Origin: Beijerinckiaceae bacterium
GTDB lineage: Bacteria; Pseudomonadota; Alphaproteobacteria; Rhizobiales; Beijerinckiaceae
Reading direction: 5' to 3'
Length of the DNA: 64,000 nucleotides
Assembly (NCBI GenBank): GCA_004564215.1
Contig: CP024846.1
Span: 1,798,001 to 1,862,000, forward strand
Shown here in pieces: positions 60,537 through 64,000 of this stretch. Made by a program: the position numbers and the translations under genes. How positions within the stretch are numbered: the first letter of the stretch is position 1; each line of letters begins with the position of its first letter. The notes beneath the pieces are model-generated. The model did no database searches and was not told the origin of the DNA. It saw only the letters and a program-made list of their open reading frames with translations.

Positions 60537-62201
60537 TTAGGCCACGACTTTATCCGAGTCGTGCGCCAGGTCTTGCTCGTGGAGATGGGCAAGCTGGGTG
60601 ATTTTGCCGGACTCCAAGCGAATGCAGCGGTCAGCTTGTTGAAAATATTTATCATCATGCGTGATCACTACGATGGTTTTTCCCCGCGCCTTCAATTCAG
60701 GCAATAAAGTTTTATAGAAAAGCTCCTTGAACTCCGGATCTTGATCGGCAGCCCATTCGTCAAAAACATAAAAAGGCCTGTCTTCCAAATAGGCGGAGAG
60801 CAAGGCCAGGCGTTTTCGCTGGCCTTGAGACAGTTCTACAGTGGAAAACGACCCATTTTGAATTTCCACCTTATGATTGAGGTGAAGGTGCGCCAAATAA
60901 TGCCGCGCCAATTCATCAAGCTGCCCGTTTCCAGAACCGACTAAGTTCTCGAACACATAGAAGTCGGAGAACACTGCGGAAAAATGCTCTCGATACTGTT
61001 CCCGATTGGCGTCGGCGACCGGCTTTCCATTCAGGCGTATCTCACCTGTTTCGGGGGCGTAGAGCCCAACCAGGATAAGCGCAAGGGTTGTCTTCCCGCT
61101 CCCATTGCCGCCGATAATAAAAACCAACTCCTTGGGACGTAGAACCAAATTCAGGGGGCCAAGGACAAAACTGCGATCTTCTCTTTCGCGGTGATAGGTG
61201 TGACTCACATTGATCAGTTCGAGCTGGCCCGGGGACATGGAATGTTTTGAGTCTTCTCCCGGAAGATCCTCGGGCGCGTGGGATGCAAGGTCTTGCTCAA
61301 ACCAATCGAGACGGCGGAGAGCAATTTTGGCGCGGCTCAACGTTGGCAATTGGTCCATAATGGCCGACACCGGCGACATCATATAGAGGAGCACCAGAGT
61401 ATAGCCTGTTAAAGTATCACCACCACTTTCTCTCACTGCCGTCGGCAGAATGAACAGGATCAAACCTATCATCAAATAAAACAATCCATTGCCCCAATGA
61501 GCGGCAAGGACAATGAGCGTCATGCCCGAGGTATATTGTTTGCGGCAACGCGTGGCAGCGGTGGACAACAGATTTCCCACAAAAGCATGACGTCGCAATC
61601 TATTGAGCTTCAACTCCTTGATGCCGTCGATCAGGCCTCGGAAATGGCCGTAGAGAATATCGCTTTCCAAGCGGGCGGAGGTGAGCGCCTTCAACGCCTT
61701 GGTGTTGAGGAATTGGAAGCTCGCTATCCCCAAGACCAATACCAACATGATCAGGGCCAACAGCGTTTGAGAAAGCCAGCCCAGATAGACGAGGCATCCA
61801 AGGACGATGGTTCCATTGACGCATATCCACGGGATCGACTCGAGGGCCGCGGCAAGGGTTGCAATTTCATCGGTAAGATTGGCAAGCAAACGTGCCGGTC
61901 CGAGCATTTGAAGACTTCGGAGCGGGGCGGCAACGATCTTGCGACTTAAATAGAGGCGCAAGTCCAAGATCACGGTTTGCCCGAGATGCATCACCAGGAG
62001 AGACGAGGCCGCGCGCGCCAGGATCATGAGCGCGCACAAGATAAAATAGCTCCAGGCAAGTCGATCATTGGCGGGGGCAGTTAAGGCCTGGTTTATCGTT
62101 GCGATAAGCCCGGCACTGCTCAAACCGCCTACGATGCCGGCTATAATTGCCAGAAGCAACATCCAACGAAGCCGGCTGATAATCTCGAGAAAAAGCTTCA
62201 T
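60537..62201 (-). CDS. ABC exporter (cyclic-peptide / PvdE-SyrD type), fused TMD-NBD
   Basis: A half-transporter of 554 residues. Six hydrophobic segments lie in about residues 12-300, then a nucleotide domain with Walker A IGGNGSGKTTLAL near residue 365, signature ELSQGQRKRLAL and Walker B FYVFDEWAADQDPEF. The WAADQDPEF form and the STVELSQGQRKR block are typical of the cyclic peptide exporter group that includes PvdE and SyrD, which move siderophore or lipopeptide precursors into the periplasm. It lies 48 bases after the acylase, in the same direction. Confidence 0.88.
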   Translation of the reverse strand: MKLFLEIISRLRWMLLLAIIAGIVGGLSSAGLIATINQALTAPANDRLAWSYFILCALMILARAASSLLVMHLGQTVILDLRLYLSRKIVAAPLRSLQMLGPARLLANLTDEIATLAAALESIPWICVNGTIVLGCLVYLGWLSQTLLALIMLVLVLGIASFQFLNTKALKALTSARLESDILYGHFRGLIDGIKELKLNRLRRHAFVGNLLSTAATRCRKQYTSGMTLIVLAAHWGNGLFYLMIGLILFILPTAVRESGGDTLTGYTLVLLYMMSPVSAIMDQLPTLSRAKIALRRLDWFEQDLASHAPEDLPGEDSKHSMSPGQLELINVSHTYHREREDRSFVLGPLNLVLRPKELVFIIGGNGSGKTTLALILVGLYAPETGEIRLNGKPVADANREQYREHFSAVFSDFYVFENLVGSGNGQLDELARHYLAHLHLNHKVEIQNGSFSTVELSQGQRKRLALLSAYLEDRPFYVFDEWAADQDPEFKELFYKTLLPELKARGKTIVVITHDDKYFQQADRCIRLESGKITQLAHLHEQDLAHDSDKVVA

Positions 62202-62249
62202 GGCAATATGCTTACTGGCCGGCTGCCGAATCGAAGCACGGAGGTCGAA

Positions 62250-64000
62250 CTAGCGGTCATGCGTTTGGCTCGGGTGCGCGGGCTTAAGCTCCAGTCGATG
62301 TTTGGCAGGTCCCGCCAGCAACGGCGCGGCAACTCCCGCCACCCAGTCCTTGTGCTGGTCGCGGTAAAAGGCCGACAACGGGTGCCCCGATTGGCCTGCC
62401 GGCATTTCGAAGATGCCATCTTGCTCATGGCCGGGCGACACCACGAGTCGCTCGGTCGCGCCTCCATCTTGGCTGGACCAACGGACACATTCCTCGCATC
62501 CCGGCAAAGATGCCAACGGCATATCGATCCATCTTTCCGCTCCTGGCAGCGCGGGGGACAAAGGGTGCCGAATCGGAACAACACTGACCTTGTCCCAGGT
62601 AAGATCCTCCAATCTGTCGACACCTCTGCGTTCCATGAGCCGACGCGCGGCATTTTCAGTCACGGTAATGATGAAATCATCCCAATCGGCGTGGTTTTGA
62701 TTTTTCGGCAGAAGTTCCGTGGGCTTCGCCTCCAAGATTTGGCGAAGCGACGTCTCTCGATAGTAATTCCAGTTGAAGCGCGGATCGACCGCGCGGCAAT
62801 GTTCGAGCAGCGGAACGAATAAAGCTTCCGAAATCGAATTCTGAAGTTCAACGATGAGGGCAAGACCGAGCGAGCCGGGCTCGGCTTTGCCCTCCCACGC
62901 GGCAAGATGGTGGCGCAGCGCACGCCTAAATGCATCCTCGTCCCGTCCACCTTTGAGGGTAAGCGAGGAAAGCGCAAGCCGCTGATAATATCTATAAAAT
63001 TCGGTTCCCGTCTCCAATTGCAGCGCAAGCATATCGCGCTCCGTGATATTGCGCATCCCCGTGAGCGCCTGCGTAATGTGGTAGGCGCGGTAGCCGCCGT
63101 CGAAGCCATGCGCAATCGTAAGGGGGTATCCCTCCCCAACCATTCTTTGGTTCGCGCTGACGATAAAGCCTGAAGGAGGATTGACAATGCGCGGCAATGC
63201 ATCCGGGCGAATATACCCTTGCCACCGCTTTGTCCCGTCGGACCAGGATCGCGCCATAAGGCCATCGTAGCCCACGCGGATCGGAATTTTGCCCGTATAG
63301 GTCCAACCGATATTGCCGCTGTCGTCCGCGACCAAGCCGTTCAAAGCCGGTCCCCCCGAATGGTTCAACAGGGTTAGAGCTTCGTCGACAGACGCGGCAC
63401 TCTCAAGATCCGAGAGTGCGATGTCCGTCGCATTCGGGTCGAGAGCCGTCCAACGCACCGCGACTTGTTTTTGGAGCAGTTTTTCAGGAAGGACCGGCCC
63501 CCAGATCGTCTCCTTGACCACGACGGAAACCGGCGCCTCTCCACGAACGCGAATGGTTTCGGTGCGCTCGCCGAAATGTTTCGGTCCCTCCGGTGTGAGA
63601 TAGGTGTCGCCGTCGTCGCCGACTTCATCCAACAGGATCAAGTCGGAAAAATCTCCAGCGACATTCGTGAACCCCCACGCAATGTGCCGGTTGCTGCCGG
63701 AAATCACGAGGGGCATTCCAGGAAGCGTAAGGCCTGTCAGCTCGGTCTTGCCATAGTGGAAATCGGTCCTATACCAGATGTTTGGAACGAGCAGGTCGAG
63801 ATGCATATCATTCGCGAGCATCGCGCGGTCCTGCCCGCTTTTTCCGGGGGCGACGACCCAAGCGTTCGAGCCCCCCTTTCCTAATCGGGCTGGCGGATGT
63901 TGCATCAGTGGCGCCCGAGCGGCGGCATCCGATAAAGCCGCGTGAAAGTCTTCGACAGGAACGTCTTCGAGACGACATTTGTCGATTTCGGTCCCGAGGA
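62250..64000 (-). CDS. Penicillin acylase family (Ntn hydrolase), 5' part outside the window
   Basis: The frame is open from the right edge of the window to a stop at 62250, giving about 583 residues of the C-terminal part. The autocatalytic nucleophile Ser that begins the beta chain is in GKGGSNAW near 63868. Beta-chain blocks LANDMHLDL, GASNRHIAWGFTN-like residues (here GSNRHIAWGF) and the oxyanion Asn region follow. The family hydrolyses amide bonds of beta-lactams, acyl-homoserine lactones or acylated peptides such as the pyoverdine precursor (PvdQ). The neighbouring peptide exporter suggests peptide tailoring. The alpha chain and signal peptide are cut off by the window. Confidence 0.9.
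   Translation of the reverse strand, partial: LGTEIDKCRLEDVPVEDFHAALSDAAARAPLMQHPPARLGKGGSNAWVVAPGKSGQDRAMLANDMHLDLLVPNIWYRTDFHYGKTELTGLTLPGMPLVISGSNRHIAWGFTNVAGDFSDLILLDEVGDDGDTYLTPEGPKHFGERTETIRVRGEAPVSVVVKETIWGPVLPEKLLQKQVAVRWTALDPNATDIALSDLESAASVDEALTLLNHSGGPALNGLVADDSGNIGWTYTGKIPIRVGYDGLMARSWSDGTKRWQGYIRPDALPRIVNPPSGFIVSANQRMVGEGYPLTIAHGFDGGYRAYHITQALTGMRNITERDMLALQLETGTEFYRYYQRLALSSLTLKGGRDEDAFRRALRHHLAAWEGKAEPGSLGLALIVELQNSISEALFVPLLEHCRAVDPRFNWNYYRETSLRQILEAKPTELLPKNQNHADWDDFIITVTENAARRLMERRGVDRLEDLTWDKVSVVPIRHPLSPALPGAERWIDMPLASLPGCEECVRWSSQDGGATERLVVSPGHEQDGIFEMPAGQSGHPLSAFYRDQHKDWVAGVAAPLLAGPAKHRLELKPAHPSQTHDR

Overview
The window is high-GC alphaproteobacterial DNA. Gene content and order point to a methylotroph or methanotroph of the Beijerinckiaceae (Rhizobiales; Methylocella, Methylocapsa and Methylovirgula are the kind of genera meant). 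The case rests on an almost complete serine-cycle cluster, Calvin-cycle enzymes beside it, a single-subunit NAD formate dehydrogenase, a Rhizobiales-type porin, F1 ATPase genes separated from F0, and short palindromic repeats of the kind scattered through Rhizobiales genomes. The genus is an inference.

Layout. 1-6.8 kb: an EcsC-like fragment, a secreted transglutaminase-like cysteine protease, minCDE, and a very large transglutaminase/amidoligase protein. 7.1-19.4 kb: the serine cycle as two divergent units around a 0.5 kb promoter region. Leftward run mtkA, mtkB, ppc, mcl; rightward run glycerate kinase, sga, hprA, ftfL, closed by a strong terminator. 19.5-26.2 kb: leftward fbp, prk, fba, rpe, cbbY and an E. 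coli-type pfkB, with a VOC protein between rpe and fba. RuBisCO is not in the window. 26.5-30 kb: an unidentified 355-residue protein, NAD formate dehydrogenase and a LysR regulator. 30-36 kb: a porin, an odd repeat-bearing intergenic region, a Uup-like ABC-F protein and a frameshifted beta-lactamase-family gene. 36.2-41.2 kb: atpHAGDC. 41.6-45.7 kb: leuS, lptE, holA. 46-51.4 kb: a secreted Cys-rich protein, a YggS-type PLP protein, an L,D-transpeptidase, an orphan response regulator, a cNMP-binding protein, xth, a candidate 23-residue small protein and lolA. 51.6-57.5 kb: gmd and a glycosyltransferase lying between lolA and ftsK, then rpmB. 57.7-64 kb: a methyltransferase, a Wzy-like membrane protein, tRNA-Gly(GCC), a cyclic-peptide-type ABC exporter and the 3' part of a penicillin-acylase-family hydrolase that runs off the window.

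How it works together. FtfL brings formate-level C1 units into tetrahydrofolate. Sga, HprA and glycerate kinase carry serine to 2-phosphoglycerate. Ppc, MtkAB and Mcl fix CO2 and split malyl-CoA to glyoxylate and acetyl-CoA. Formate dehydrogenase burns the remaining formate for NADH. Fbp, Fba, Rpe and Prk could either regenerate ribulose bisphosphate or serve gluconeogenesis.

The leads most worth following are the acylase/peptide-exporter pair at the right edge, the replaced aspartate-inhibition residue at the Ppc C-terminus, the small ORF with its own terminator after lolA, the unidentified 355-residue protein, and the three-copy repeat upstream of the porin. No CRISPR array, rRNA gene or intact insertion sequence was seen.
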